A stretch of DNA of 64,000 nucleotides from Saccharomonospora sp. CUA-673. Its GTDB lineage: Bacteria > Actinomycetota > Actinomycetes > Mycobacteriales > Pseudonocardiaceae. The stretch is taken from contig NZ_MKKE01000001.1 of the NCBI RefSeq assembly GCF_001942305.1, positions 62,001 through 126,000 on the forward strand, given 5' to 3'. This document shows, in pieces, positions 39,127 through 48,245 of the stretch. Every line of letters begins with the position of its first letter. Within the stretch, counting starts at the first letter, position 1. Made by a program: the position numbers and the translations under genes. The notes under the pieces are model-generated. The model saw only the letters and a list, made by a program, of their open reading frames with translations. It searched no databases and had not been told where the DNA came from.

Positions 39127-40449
39127 TCAGGACTTGGACGCGCGGGTGAACTCTTCCTTCGGGTTGTTGATCTGCCCGAGGGCGATGGTTTCGCGGCGGA
39201 ACAGACCGCCGAGCGCCCAGTCGAGGAGGATGCGGACCTTGCGGTTGAAGGTCGGCATCGCCTTGACGTGGTAGGCCCGGTGGAACAGCCACGCGGGGAA
39301 GCCCTTGATCTTCATGTTCATCGCGTCGGCGACGCCCTTGTGCAGGCCGAGACCGGCGACCGCGCCGAGGTTCTTGTGGTAGTAGTCCGTCGGCTTGCCA
39401 CTACGCAGCGAGGCGATGATGTTCTTCGACAGGTGCCTGGCCTGCCGCACCGCGTGCTGCGCGTTCGGCGGGCACGTCGCCGTCGGGTCCTCCTCGGTCC
39501 GCGACAGGTCCGGCACGGCCGCGACGTCACCGGCGGTCCACACGTCCGAGTGCCCCACGACGTTCAACGCCGCCGTCGCCTCGAGCCGGCCCCGCTTGTC
39601 GATGGGCAGGTCGGACTGCGCGACGACCGGGTTGGCCTTCACGCCGGCCGTCCAGATGATGGTGTCGCTGTCGAACTCGGTGCCGTCGGACAGCACGACC
39701 CGGCCGTTCTCGAACGACTTCGCCGCCGTCGACAGGTACACCTCGATGCCACGCTTCTCGAGCTGCTCGACCGTCCACACGCCGAGGGTGTCGCGCACCT
39801 CCGGCAGGATCCGGCCGGCCGCCTCGACGAGCACCCACCGGACGTCCTCCGGATCGATGTTCGGGTAGTAGCGCGTGGCGAACCGGGTCATGTCCTCGAG
39901 CTCGGCGAGTGCCTCGATGCCGGCGAACCCGCCGCCGACGACGGTGAACGTCAGCAACCGCTTGCGCAGGTCGGGGTCCAGCGTGCTGGAGGCCTCGTCG
40001 AGCTTGGTCATCACGTGGTTGCGCAGGTAGATGGCCTCGCCGACGGTCTTGATGCCAATGCCCTGCTCGGCCAGACCGGGGATCGGCAGCAGCCGCGGCA
40101 CGGAGCCGAGCGCGACGATGAGGACGTCGTAGCCCAGCTGCTCGATGTGCCCGTCGGCGGCCTCGACCGTCACGGTCTTGCGCTCGTTCTCGATCTTGTT
40201 CACCCGGGCGGTGAGGACGTGGCAGCGTCGGAGCACCCGGCGCAACGGAACCACGACATGCCGGGGCTCGATGGACCCGGCAGCCGCCTCCGGAAGGAAC
40301 GGCTGATAGGTCATGTGCGGTTGCGGATCGACGATCGTCACGGACGCCTCGTTGGCGCGGAGCTTCTTCTGAAGACCCAGCGCCGTGTAGAGGCCGACGT
40401 ACCCACCGCCGAGAATGAGGATCCTCGTCGGTTCCGACTTGACTGCCAT
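39127..40449 (-). CDS. ndh: Type II NADH dehydrogenase (non-proton-pumping)
   Basis: A 440-residue FAD protein that passes electrons from NADH to menaquinone at the inner face of the membrane without pumping protons. The FAD motif is ILILGGGYVGLYTALGL at residues 10-26, the NADH motif is TVVGGGFAGIEALAEL at about 168-183, and AGDVAAVP closes the FAD site. The C-terminal LFHRAYHVKAMPTFNRKVRILLDWALGG is an amphipathic membrane anchor. It is monocistronic, with a clear terminator and a 267-bp gap upstream. Confidence 0.93.
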   Translation of the reverse strand: MAVKSEPTRILILGGGYVGLYTALGLQKKLRANEASVTIVDPQPHMTYQPFLPEAAAGSIEPRHVVVPLRRVLRRCHVLTARVNKIENERKTVTVEAADGHIEQLGYDVLIVALGSVPRLLPIPGLAEQGIGIKTVGEAIYLRNHVMTKLDEASSTLDPDLRKRLLTFTVVGGGFAGIEALAELEDMTRFATRYYPNIDPEDVRWVLVEAAGRILPEVRDTLGVWTVEQLEKRGIEVYLSTAAKSFENGRVVLSDGTEFDSDTIIWTAGVKANPVVAQSDLPIDKRGRLEATAALNVVGHSDVWTAGDVAAVPDLSRTEEDPTATCPPNAQHAVRQARHLSKNIIASLRSGKPTDYYHKNLGAVAGLGLHKGVADAMNMKIKGFPAWLFHRAYHVKAMPTFNRKVRILLDWALGGLFRRETIALGQINNPKEEFTRASKS

Positions 40450-40643
40450 GAGTTCAGTTTCCCACTAACCGGCAACCCCCACCCACCGGGCCAGCCAGGT
40501 GTGATCGGTGTCGCCGACTTCTCGCAAACGATTCAGTTGACAACGACTTCACAGCGTCCTACCCCGTACGCAGTCCAAACGCAACACCTGTCGCCGACAT
40601 TCGGCTGATTACTCACACCTTCGCCGACCCGATGAGGTCAGCG

Positions 40644-40673
40644 TTGACATGCAGCCGCACGGCTGCGTATCTT
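40644..40673 (+). promoter_or_regulatory. Promoter with ArsR-type operator in the spacer
   Basis: A -35 TTGACA (40644-40649) and a -10 TATCTT (40668-40673) are 18 bases apart. The spacer is almost filled by the palindrome GCAGCCG-CA-CGGCTGC (40651-40666). The ArsR-SRPBCC gene starts 43 bases after the -10, so binding here would block polymerase directly. Confidence 0.72.
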
Positions 40674-40716
40674 AGGCAGCCAAACGGTTACCTTTTCCTG
40701 ATTGCGATCACGCCCC

Positions 40717-41586
40717 ATGGACCCGGTCTTCAAGGCGTTGGCCGACCCCAGCAGGCGCCGCCTGCTCGACCGCCTCAACGCCCACAACGGACAGCGCCTG
40801 CGCGAACTGTGCGAGGGCCTCGACATGGCGCGCCAATCCGTGAGCAAACACCTCGCCGTACTCGAGGACGCCGGGCTCGTCACGACCGTCCGGCACGGCA
40901 GGGAGAAGCTCCACTACCTCGACGCCGCACCGATCAACGCGATCGCCGACCGCTGGCTCAGCCGCTACGACCGCCGGCGCGCCGAGGCGCTCGCCGACCT
41001 CACCCGCGCATTGGAGGCATCACCGATGAGCAACGACGATTTCGTCTACACGACCTTCATCAGGACCACGCCCGAACAGTTGTGGCGCGCCCTCACCGAT
41101 CCGGCGTTCACGCGCCGCTACTGGGGAATCGAGTTCGACACCGACTGGCAGCCGGGTTCGCCCATGGTCTGGGAGGAGCACGGGAACCGCACTGTCGACC
41201 CGGAACAACGCGTCCTCGAGGCCGAGCCGTACCGCAAGCTCTCCTACACGTGGCACACGCCCACGGAGGAATGGGCGGCCGGCGCCGGCATCGACGCCGA
41301 CACACTGGCCACCCTCGTCGCCGAACGCCGGTCGAAGGTCACGTTCGAGATCGAGCCGCTGGGCGACCTGGTCAAGCTCACCGTCGTGCACGACGACTTC
41401 CCCGAGGGCAGCACGATGCAGCAGATGGTGAGCAACGGCTGGCCGCATCTGCTGTCGGATCTGAAAACGCTGCTCGAGACCGGCGAGACCCTGCCCGCCG
41501 TCCCCGCTGACGCGCGCGGGGTTGAGGTGAGGGCCCCGGATCCCGCCGGCGACGCGAGATGCCAACACGGCGACGCGAGTTGCTGA
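40717..41586 (+). CDS. ArsR-SRPBCC fusion protein
   Basis: A 289-residue fusion. Residues 1-95 are an ArsR winged helix (DPVFKALADPSRRRLLDRLNAHNGQRLRELCEGLDMARQSVSKHL and the wing VRHGREKLHYLD); residues 108-270 are an AHSA1-type SRPBCC domain (FIRTTPEQLWRALTDPAFTRRYW to LLSDLKTLLETGE). The last 20 residues come from the 21-bp repeat array, in which the stop lies. ATG 40717 fits the promoter at 40644. The split version of the same pair is at 3395-4239. It probably controls its own promoter in response to a ligand bound by the SRPBCC half. Confidence 0.87.
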   Translation: MDPVFKALADPSRRRLLDRLNAHNGQRLRELCEGLDMARQSVSKHLAVLEDAGLVTTVRHGREKLHYLDAAPINAIADRWLSRYDRRRAEALADLTRALEASPMSNDDFVYTTFIRTTPEQLWRALTDPAFTRRYWGIEFDTDWQPGSPMVWEEHGNRTVDPEQRVLEAEPYRKLSYTWHTPTEEWAAGAGIDADTLATLVAERRSKVTFEIEPLGDLVKLTVVHDDFPEGSTMQQMVSNGWPHLLSDLKTLLETGETLPAVPADARGVEVRAPDPAGDARCQHGDASC

Positions 41587-41640
41587 CACGCCCGCGTGAA
41601 TTGCTGACACGGCGACGTGGGGTGCTGACACGGCGACGGG
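41548..41640 (-). repeat. 21-bp tandem array C (four units and a leading half)
   Basis: On the minus strand, after the uracil-DNA glycosylase stop (41641), a GTCGCC tail is followed by units at 41631-41611, 41610-41590, 41589-41569 and 41568-41548. Unit one is the exact consensus found at arrays A and B; the last begins GTGTTGGCA. The array fills the gap between convergent genes and invades the 3' end of the ArsR-SRPBCC gene. Confidence 0.87.
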
Positions 41641-42339
41641 TTACGGGAGGTCGGCCAGGTGTCTTGCCTGGTTCAGGACGTCGCGCAGCATGGCCGGGGT
41701 GAGACGTCCGGTGAAGGTGTTCTGCTGGCTCACGTGGTAGCAGCCGACCACGTGCAGGGGCGCCGGGCCGGCGAGTTCGACGTGCGCGGCGTGGCCGAAC
41801 GCCGGGCGTGGGCGCGGCACCTCCCAGCCCGCCCGCGCGAGGATCGGCAACAACGCCTGCCAGCCGAAACCGCCGAGCACCACGATCGCGCGCATCGTCG
41901 GCGCGAGCAGGTCGAGCTCCTCGGCCAGCCAGCCGCCGCACGTGTCGCGTTCGGCCGGCGTGGGTTTGTTGGCGGGCGGCGCGCAGTGCACCGGCGAGGT
42001 GATGCGCGTGCCGTGCAGCGTCAACCCGTCGTCGGCGTGGGTCGAGGTCGGCTGCGAGGCCAGGCCGACGTCGTACAGCGCCCGGTACAGCACGTCGCCG
42101 GAGCGGTCGCCGGTGAACATCCGGCCCGTGCGGTTGGCGCCGTGCGCGGCGGGCGCCAGTCCGACGATCACCAGCCGCGCGTCGGTGGGCCCGAACCCGG
42201 GCACGGGCCTGCCCCAGTACGTCTCGTCGGCGTACGCGGCACGTTTGGTCGCCGCGACGTGCTCCCGCCACTCCACGAGCCGCGGGCACGCACGGCAGTC
42301 GATCAGCTCCCGGTCGAGGTCAGCGAGTGTGCGCACCAC
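41641..42339 (-). CDS. udgB: Family 5 uracil-DNA glycosylase (UdgB-like)
   Basis: About 232 residues. The signature [19 protein letters not shown] is the family 5 active-site loop, [17 protein letters not shown] is the second motif, and cysteines in [20 protein letters not shown] and DTCGGWL, together with GCYH, supply the iron-sulfur ligands. It removes uracil and hypoxanthine from deaminated DNA. The GTG start near 42339 (or the next GTG) overlaps the glycosyltransferase stop by about 20 bases; the exact start is uncertain. Confidence 0.88.
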   Translation of the reverse strand: MVRTLADLDRELIDCRACPRLVEWREHVAATKRAAYADETYWGRPVPGFGPTDARLVIVGLAPAAHGANRTGRMFTGDRSGDVLYRALYDVGLASQPTSTHADDGLTLHGTRITSPVHCAPPANKPTPAERDTCGGWLAEELDLLAPTMRAIVVLGGFGWQALLPILARAGWEVPRPRPAFGHAAHVELAGPAPLHVVGCYHVSQQNTFTGRLTPAMLRDVLNQARHLADLP

Positions 42340-43483
42340 GCGGCACAGTCTCCCGCGCCAGGCGTTCCACCGCGTCGGCGGCACGCTCGACACCGCCCTG
42401 CGCGCGCACCTCGGCGCGCAGCTCCCGCGCCCGGCCGGTCTTGCCGGTCGCCTCGTCGACGGCCGCGCGCAGGGTCGCAGCGTCCCACGGCTCCGCGGGC
42501 AGCACCCCGGCGCCGACCGCGACGAGCGTGTCGGCGTTCAGCGGCTGGTCGACGGCCTGCGGCAGCAGCACGGTCGGCACGCCGAACCACAGCGACTCGG
42601 CGGCGCTGCCCATGCCGGCGTGGCTGACGAAGACCGCCGCGTGCTCCAGCACGTCCAGCTGCGGCCGGCTGCGCTCCGCCGTCACCCCGTCCGGCAGCGG
42701 GCCCAACGCGGCCGGGTCGACCTTGCCCGTCGCGAGCACCACGCGGTACTCGCCGGACAGCCCGTCGATGCAGGCGCGGTAGATGTCGGGCTGGTCGGTG
42801 TAGGCGGTGCCGAGGGCGACGTAGACGAGCGGGCGGTCGTCGCCCGGTTCGGGCGTCCAGCCGGTGCGGCGGGCCGGGTCGACGCACGGGCCGGCGAAGA
42901 CGTACCGATCGGCCACCCGGTCGGCGTTCGGCTGCAGCACCCGCGGGATCAGCACGACGCACGCGGGCGGCGTCTCGAGGAACTCGTCGGCATCGACGTC
43001 CATGCCGTTCTCGTCGAGCCACGCGCGCACGGTCGCGAAGTAGCGCGCACCGGACGCCGACTCCTTCAGCTGCGTCTTGAACTCGGCCATCTCCTCGGCC
43101 ATGCCCTCCCACGCGACGTACGCGGTGGACAGCTGCACGGCGGGCACGTCCCAGTGGTGCGCGGCGACCCGCCCTGCGAAACCGCCGATGTCGTAGAGCA
43201 CCGCGTCCGGCCGGTCGAGCTCGCGCAGCACGGGCAGCGCGGTCATCGCGTCGTCGAGGAACACCTGCATCGCCGCGCCGGTGTCCTCGGGCCAGTGTTC
43301 GTCGGCCTCCGGCATCACCGATTCGTGGGTGACGACGTCCGCGCCGGTCGCGGCGACGAGGTCGGCCAGCCGCTCGCCGACGACGTAGGTGACGCGGTGC
43401 CCGCGGGCGACGAGCTCGGCGATCAGTCCGAGACCCGGGTAGACGTGGCTGGGCGCGGTCACGCCGACCATCACGAGATGCAT
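42320..43483 (-). CDS. MGT-family (GT1) glycosyltransferase
   Basis: A 387-residue GT-B glycosyltransferase. The N-terminal acceptor domain begins [30 protein letters not shown]; the donor domain ends with [49 protein letters not shown], the plant-like sugar-nucleotide signature. The macrolide-glycosyltransferase branch inactivates or decorates natural products, but no biosynthetic cluster surrounds it. The adjoining uracil-DNA glycosylase overlaps its end. Confidence 0.85.
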   Translation of the reverse strand: MHLVMVGVTAPSHVYPGLGLIAELVARGHRVTYVVGERLADLVAATGADVVTHESVMPEADEHWPEDTGAAMQVFLDDAMTALPVLRELDRPDAVLYDIGGFAGRVAAHHWDVPAVQLSTAYVAWEGMAEEMAEFKTQLKESASGARYFATVRAWLDENGMDVDADEFLETPPACVVLIPRVLQPNADRVADRYVFAGPCVDPARRTGWTPEPGDDRPLVYVALGTAYTDQPDIYRACIDGLSGEYRVVLATGKVDPAALGPLPDGVTAERSRPQLDVLEHAAVFVSHAGMGSAAESLWFGVPTVLLPQAVDQPLNADTLVAVGAGVLPAEPWDAATLRAAVDEATGKTGRARELRAEVRAQGGVERAADAVERLARETVPRGAHTR

Positions 43484-43565
43484 GCCGGCATCCTGTCAGC
43501 GGACGCGGCGAACCGCGCGCCGATTTTCCCGGCGGCCCGGCGGGTGCTCGGCATAGGTTGTAGGC

Positions 43566-45055
43566 ATGCCAGACACGCCTGACACAGTCGACAGCAAGCC
43601 CGACCCCGACGGCGCCGCGTCCCCGGCCGAGCCGGTCGACGACCTCGTCACCACGCAGCACTCGATCACCATCAAGCGCCGCAAGCTCGCCTACACGGCG
43701 CAGACCGGCCGGGTCGTGCTGCGCAAGGAGGTCCTCACCGACGGCACGTTCGACGGCCACAAGCCGAAGGCCGAGGTGTACGTCACCGCCTACACGCTGG
43801 ACGGCGCCGATCCGACGACGCGTCCCGTCACGTTCGCCTTCAACGGCGGGCCCGGTTCGTCGAGCATCTGGCTCCACATGGGCGTGCTCGGGCCGCGCCG
43901 GGTCGTGTCCGGCGACGTCGACGCGCCCGAACCGCCGCCGTACCGGCTCGTCGACAACCCCGACACGTTGCTGGCGCACAGCGACCTCGTGTTCATCGAT
44001 CCGGTGTCCACCGGCTACTCCCGCGCCGCAGACGGCGAGAAGCCCGGCGACTACCACGGTTTCAACCCGGACGTGGAGTCCGTCGGCGAGATCATCCGGC
44101 TGTGGACCTCGCGCAACCAGCGGTGGTTGTCGCCCAAGTTCGTGGCCGGTGAGTCGTACGGCACGCTGCGCGCGGCCGCGCTCGCCGCGCATCTGCAGAG
44201 CCGGCACGGGCTGTACCTGAACGGTCTGCTGCTGATCTCGTCGGTGCTCGACATGGGCACGATCCGGTTCACCGAGGGCAACGACCTTCCCTACAGCCTC
44301 TTCGTGCGACGTACGCAGCGATCGCGCACTACCACGGCAAGCACGGCGACCGGGAGCTCGGCGACGTGTTGGCCGAGGCCGAGGAGTTCGCGTCGAACAC
44401 GTTGCCGTGGGCGTTGCAGCGCGGTGCGCGCCTGGACCCCGACGAGCGCGCCGAGGTCGTCGCCAAGCTGGCCGAGCTGACGGGCCTGTCGGAGTCGTAT
44501 GTGGACAGGGTGAACCTGCGCATCGAGCACGTGCGGTTCTTCACCGAGCTGCTGCGCGACGAGGGGCTGGTCACCGGCCGCATGGACGGCCGGTTCACCA
44601 CCTGGGAGCCCGACGGCGGGCGGGAGCACATGAGCGACGACGCGTCGATCTCGCGCATCATCGGCGCCTACTCGGCCGCGTTCAACCACTACGTGCGTGC
44701 CGAGCTCGAGTACGTCAGCGACCTGCCGTACGAGATCCTGTCGATCGACGTGAACAAGGCCTGGTCGTACTCGGACTTCGAGGGCCGCGCCGTGTCCGTT
44801 GTGGACTCGCTCAGCGGCGCGATGCGCGAGAACCCGCACCTGAAGGTGCACGTCGCACTCGGCCACTACGACGGCGCGACGCCGTACTACGCAGCCGAGC
44901 ACGTCATCGCCCAGCTCCGCATCCCCGCCGACCTGCAGTCCAATGTGGAAACGGCGTACTACCCCGCCGGGCACATGATGTACGTGCACGACGCCTCGCG
45001 GGTCCAGCAAGGCAAGGACCTCGGCGAGTTCGTCAAGTCGGCCTCCAATCGCTGA
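43566..45055 (+). pseudogene. S10 serine carboxypeptidase-like peptidase, single-base frameshift
   Basis: The N-terminal part reads KRRKLAYTAQTGRVVLRKE, TFAFNGGPGSSSIWLHMGVLGPRR and the nucleophile FVAGESYGTLRAAALA. After LPYSLFV the frame changes, and PTYAAIAHYHGKHGDRELGDVL continues in the next frame to a C-terminal ALGHYDGATPYYAAEHV and YPAGHMMYVHDAS that supply Asp and His. One C is missing at about 44307. The restored protein of about 496 residues has no signal peptide and is a cytoplasmic or peripheral peptidase. A strong hairpin follows the stop. Confidence 0.83.
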
Positions 45056-45056
45056 C

Positions 45057-45080
45057 CCGGTGGCGAGGGCTCGCCACCGG
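45057..45080 (+). terminator. GC-rich hairpin after the S10 peptidase
   Basis: CCGGTGGCGA (45057-45066) and TCGCCACCGG (45071-45080) form a perfect 10-bp stem with a four-base loop, just past the stop. A second partial copy follows. No T tract is present. Confidence 0.55.
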
Positions 45081-45314
45081 CGACTCGCCACCGGCACTGC
45101 ACCGTCCGGCGTCACGGCCACGCGCCGCGGCGCCGGACGGCTGCCGTCAGGTGAAGCCGCGCCACCTCACAGCAGTGGTTCTCCGGTGTCCGGCAACGGT
45201 CTCCAGACTCGACATGAACGCGGGCCGGTACTGCCCGCCCACTTCCACGCAATCAATCGCACGCCGAAATTGCTTCCTCGGAAGATTCTGTTTTCGTAGA
45301 TTAAAGCGGCCTCA

Positions 45315-45343
45315 TTGACAGTTCACGTCACAGGTTATTGAAT
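45315..45343 (+). promoter_or_regulatory. Candidate promoter of the small unknown operon
   Basis: TTGACA at 45315-45320 is a consensus -35, and TTGAAT 17 bases later is a passable -10. The surroundings (45240-45400) are unusually AT-rich for this genome. The first gene starts 60 bases downstream. Confidence 0.5.
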
Positions 45344-45405
45344 GCGCCGGATCGAATGGGTTTTAATTCCACGTCTACGCGCCGAATAGGTGAAGGGACC
45401 CCACC

Positions 45406-45752
45406 GTGCGCAGTCATGACGCGCTCACCGTCGACGTGCCGGACGCCGCAGCCCCCGCGGCTGCTTGCGTGGCCACACTCGAGGTCGACACGGACGGACC
45501 GCACGCGGACACCGCGTGGATCGTGCCCGTGGGACACGCCCCGCGGGAACCGATCGAGTGCTTCGCCGTGCCCGACGCGCGACGTGGGACGAATGGGCCC
45601 GAGCCGTCGACGCCGTTCTGGCCGAGACCGGATGGACACGCACCGGACGGTTCGTGCGCAGCGGGCCGACGGTGACCGCACGTCTCGTGCGCACCGCCAC
45701 CGCGACGCCCGAGCACGGTGTCGCCTCTCGACGCCGGGTTGTCCAGCGCTGA
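45406..45752 (+). pseudogene. Small protein of unknown function, single-base frameshift
   Basis: GTG 45406, with AAGGGA upstream, opens VRSHDALTVDVPDAAAPAA and proceeds to HAPREPIECFAVPDA. Then, in the next frame, ATWDEWARAVDAVLAETGW, GRFVRSGPTVTARLVRT and an Arg-rich end follow. One base is missing at about 45575-45581; the restored product is about 115 residues. No family is recognised. The C-terminal half has the look of a small alpha/beta fold. It forms an operon with the gene at 45795. Confidence 0.55.
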
Positions 45753-45794
45753 CGTAGGACTCACGACGCCGACACCACGAGCGGGAGGAGAACT

Positions 45795-46154
45795 GTGAAC
45801 CCCGACTACCAGGCTGCTGTGCGGACGATCCGGGAGCTGTGCCGCACACCGGCCGCCGTCGATTCCCTCGCGAGTATCCAGCAGGACGCGACACCGCCGA
45901 CGATCGTCGTGTGCCTCGACACCGAGACGTACGGCTCGGCGATCGAGCGTGCCCGACTCCACGATCCGCCGGTGGTGCTGGTGATGTACCGCCCGGGAAG
46001 TGGCCGCGTCTGCGCCATCCGCCCCGACGATCTGACCGGCGACGAACGGCCGGATTTCTGGAACGACCCCCTGGCGGCGATCATCGCCTCGGGCTGGGTG
46101 GCGGTGGCCGACCTGCCGCCGACCGAGTTCGACGACAGCGTCCTGACGACGTAG
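45795..46154 (+). CDS. Hypothetical protein
   Basis: A 119-residue protein with a strong GGGAGGAG site before GTG 45795. It reads NPDYQAAVRTIRELCRTPAAV, then TIVVCLDTETYGSAIERARLH and VVLVMYRPGSGRVCAIRPDDL. There is no signal peptide, membrane helix or motif I recognise. It follows the frameshifted small gene by 42 bases and is probably co-transcribed from the promoter near 45315. Two Cys and many acidic residues are present. Function unknown. Confidence 0.6.
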   Translation: MNPDYQAAVRTIRELCRTPAAVDSLASIQQDATPPTIVVCLDTETYGSAIERARLHDPPVVLVMYRPGSGRVCAIRPDDLTGDERPDFWNDPLAAIIASGWVAVADLPPTEFDDSVLTT

Positions 46155-46170
46155 CTGGACTCGCAACAGC

Positions 46171-46733
46171 TCAGCTGCCGTCCAGGCGCCGGATCACGCG
46201 GGCCGGATTGCCCGCGGCGAACGTGTGGTCGGGCACGTCCCGCACGACGACACTGCCCGCACCGATCACCGTGTTCTCACCGATCGTCACGCCGGGGCAG
46301 ACGATCACACCACCGCCGAGCCAGGTGTTCTCGCCGATGGTGATGGGCGCGGGCCGTTCCCAGCCGGCACGTCGTCGCTCGTGGTCCTCCATCGGATGCA
46401 ACGCCGTGAGCAGCTGTGCACGCGGCCCTATCCGAACGTCCTCGGCAACCGTGATGGGCGCGTCGTCCATGAAGATCGCATCGCTGTTGACGAAGGCGTT
46501 CGCACCGAGCCGGATCTGCGTCCCGTAGCTGCACCGGAACGGCGGCTCGACCACGGCGCCCGCGCGAGCGAGGCGACCAGCTCGGTGAGGACGGCACGCC
46601 TGAGGGCGTCGTCGGCGGCGTCCGCGGCGTTGAACCGGTCGACGAGCCGGCGGCACCGGCGGCGGTCCTCGACGAGTTCCGGCTCGTCGAGGTACCACTC
46701 CCCGCGGAGCATGCGCTCCTTGTGTTCGCCCAC
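46171..46733 (-). pseudogene. Maltose O-acetyltransferase-type protein, single-base frameshift
   Basis: The N-terminal Mac segment GEHKERMLRGEWYLDEPELVEDRRRC to ELVASLARA and the left-handed beta-helix part GAVVEPPFRCSYGTQIRLGANAFVNSDAI to NTVIGAGSVVVRDVP are in adjacent frames. One base is missing at about 46558-46566. The restored enzyme of about 187 residues is a CoA-dependent sugar acetyltransferase of the hexapeptide-repeat family, with ALHPME and WLGGGVIVCPGV intact. It follows ppx by ten bases. Confidence 0.8.
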
Positions 46734-46743
46734 GGCCGAGCGT

Positions 46744-47697
46744 TCAGGCCAGGGAGAGGGCGATGCCGTCGAGGATGTCCTTCTCGCTGACGACGAGGCG
46801 GTCCGGGCCGCCGCGCTGGGCGAGTTCGTCGGCGAGCGTCTGCACCACCAGTGCGCCGCCGCCGATGACGTCGACCCGGCCCGGGTGGATCACCGGGTTC
46901 GCGGCGCGCGCGTCGTGGTCGGCGGCGAGCAGTTCGGCCGTGACGCGGTCGAGCGTCGCCCGCGTCATGGTCGACAGGTGCGTGGCCTGCGAGTCGTACT
47001 CGGGCAGGTTCTGCGCCACCGCCGACAGCGTCGTCACCGTGCCGGCGACGCCGATCCACGTCTGCGCCTTCGCCACGTCGACCACGTCGAACGCCCCGGT
47101 CAGCACCTCGCGCGCGAGCCCGCGTGCGGCCTCGACGTCGGCGTCGGTCGGCGGGTCGGTCGGCAACGCCCGCTCGGTGATGCGCACACAGCCGATGTCC
47201 ACCGACTTCGCACCGAGGATCTCCGCCCGCGCGCCGTCCCACGTGCCCAGCACGAGCTCGGTCGACCCGCCGCCGACGTCGGCCACCAGGAACGGGCCGT
47301 CGTCCGGGTCCTGCTCGCCGACCGCGCCGGTGAACGACAGCCGCGCCTCCTCGTCACCCGTGATGACCTCGGCCTCCACCCCGAGCACCTCGCGGGTCAT
47401 CGCGAAGAACTCGTCGCGGTTCTCGGCGTCGCGGGTCGCCGACGTCGCCACCATGCGCACCTGCTCGGCGCCCTTGCGCCGCGCGGCGACCGTGTACGCC
47501 GCCAGCGCCTCCCTGGTGCGTTCGAGCGCCTCGGGCGCGAGCCGCCCGGTCGCGTCGACGCCCTGACCGAGTCGCACGACCCGCATCTCCCGATGCAGGT
47601 CACGTAGGTCGACGCTGCCGTCGTGGCGGCGGGTCAGCTCGGCGACGAGCAGACGGATCGAGTTGGTTCCACAGTCGATGGCGGCTACGCGGGGCAT
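46744..47697 (-). CDS. ppx: Ppx/GppA family exopolyphosphatase
   Basis: A 317-residue ASKHA-fold phosphatase. AAIDCGTNSIRLLVAEL is the phosphate-1 loop, DVGGGSTELVLG the phosphate-2 loop, and GVAGTVTTLSAVAQ and DVIGGGALVVQTL complete the site. It matches Rv1026 by context after ftsB and DUF501. The Rv1026-type short enzyme hydrolyses short-chain polyphosphate or pppGpp. It is 20 bases downstream of the lytic transglycosylase gene. Confidence 0.9.
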   Translation of the reverse strand: MPRVAAIDCGTNSIRLLVAELTRRHDGSVDLRDLHREMRVVRLGQGVDATGRLAPEALERTREALAAYTVAARRKGAEQVRMVATSATRDAENRDEFFAMTREVLGVEAEVITGDEEARLSFTGAVGEQDPDDGPFLVADVGGGSTELVLGTWDGARAEILGAKSVDIGCVRITERALPTDPPTDADVEAARGLAREVLTGAFDVVDVAKAQTWIGVAGTVTTLSAVAQNLPEYDSQATHLSTMTRATLDRVTAELLAADHDARAANPVIHPGRVDVIGGGALVVQTLADELAQRGGPDRLVVSEKDILDGIALSLA

Positions 47698-47943
47698 GCC
47701 CCAACACTAATCGACCCTCAGCGCTCCTCGTGGCGAGCCGCCGGGGCCGTCGCCGTGCCCTCGCCGTCCTTCGGCCGGTCGGCAGGCTCCTCGTCCCAGC
47801 ACTCCTCGGGGTTCTCGACCTCGTCGCCGGGTTCGTCCGAATCCGGCGGGCAGTAACACGGTGGCAGCTCGTCCGAGGTCGCCGATTCGCTCTCGGCACC
47901 GTCCTCCTCCGGCCACACGCACCACTCCGGCTCGTTCTCGTCC

Positions 47944-48051
47944 TCCTCCGGCGGCGTGCCGTCCTCCGGCGGCGTGCCGTCCTCCGGCGGCGTGGTGTCG
48001 TCCGGCGGCGTGGTGTCGTCCGGCGGGGTCGTCCCGTCCGGCGGCGGTGTC
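47944..48051 (-). repeat. Six 18-bp tandem repeats encoding PPEDGT/PPDDTT
   Basis: Six 18-bp units start at 47944, 47962, 47980, 47998, 48016 and 48034; the first two are identical. In the gene they encode six-residue Pro/Asp/Glu repeats, a flexible acidic spacer in the wall-associated tail of the transglycosylase. Copy number is expected to vary between strains. Confidence 0.8.
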
Positions 48052-48132
48052 TCGTCATCCGGGTGCGTGGGGTTCGGGCGGTCGGGCCGGTTCGGGTCGT
48101 CGACCGGCGGCCGCGACTGATCGCCACCGCCA

Positions 48133-48245
48133 CCGTTGTTGCCGTTGCCACCGTTACCGGGGCCGTTGCCACCGTTACCGGGGCCGCCGTTGCCGGGCCG
48201 TTGCCGCCGTTACCGGGCCGTTGCCGCCGTTGCCACCGTTGCCGG
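48133..48245 (-). repeat. Gly-Asn-rich repeat tract
   Basis: Imperfect repeats of GGCCCCGGTAACGGTGGCAA encode a GNGGNGPGN run between the catalytic domain and the acidic tail. Two of the units have one C fewer in the CCCC run, and these account for the frame changes. Confidence 0.75.

Noticed and set aside
42320-45055. Natural-product gene cluster around the MGT glycosyltransferase
   Set aside because: Neighbours are a DNA glycosylase and a peptidase; no synthase, transporter or tailoring gene is near.
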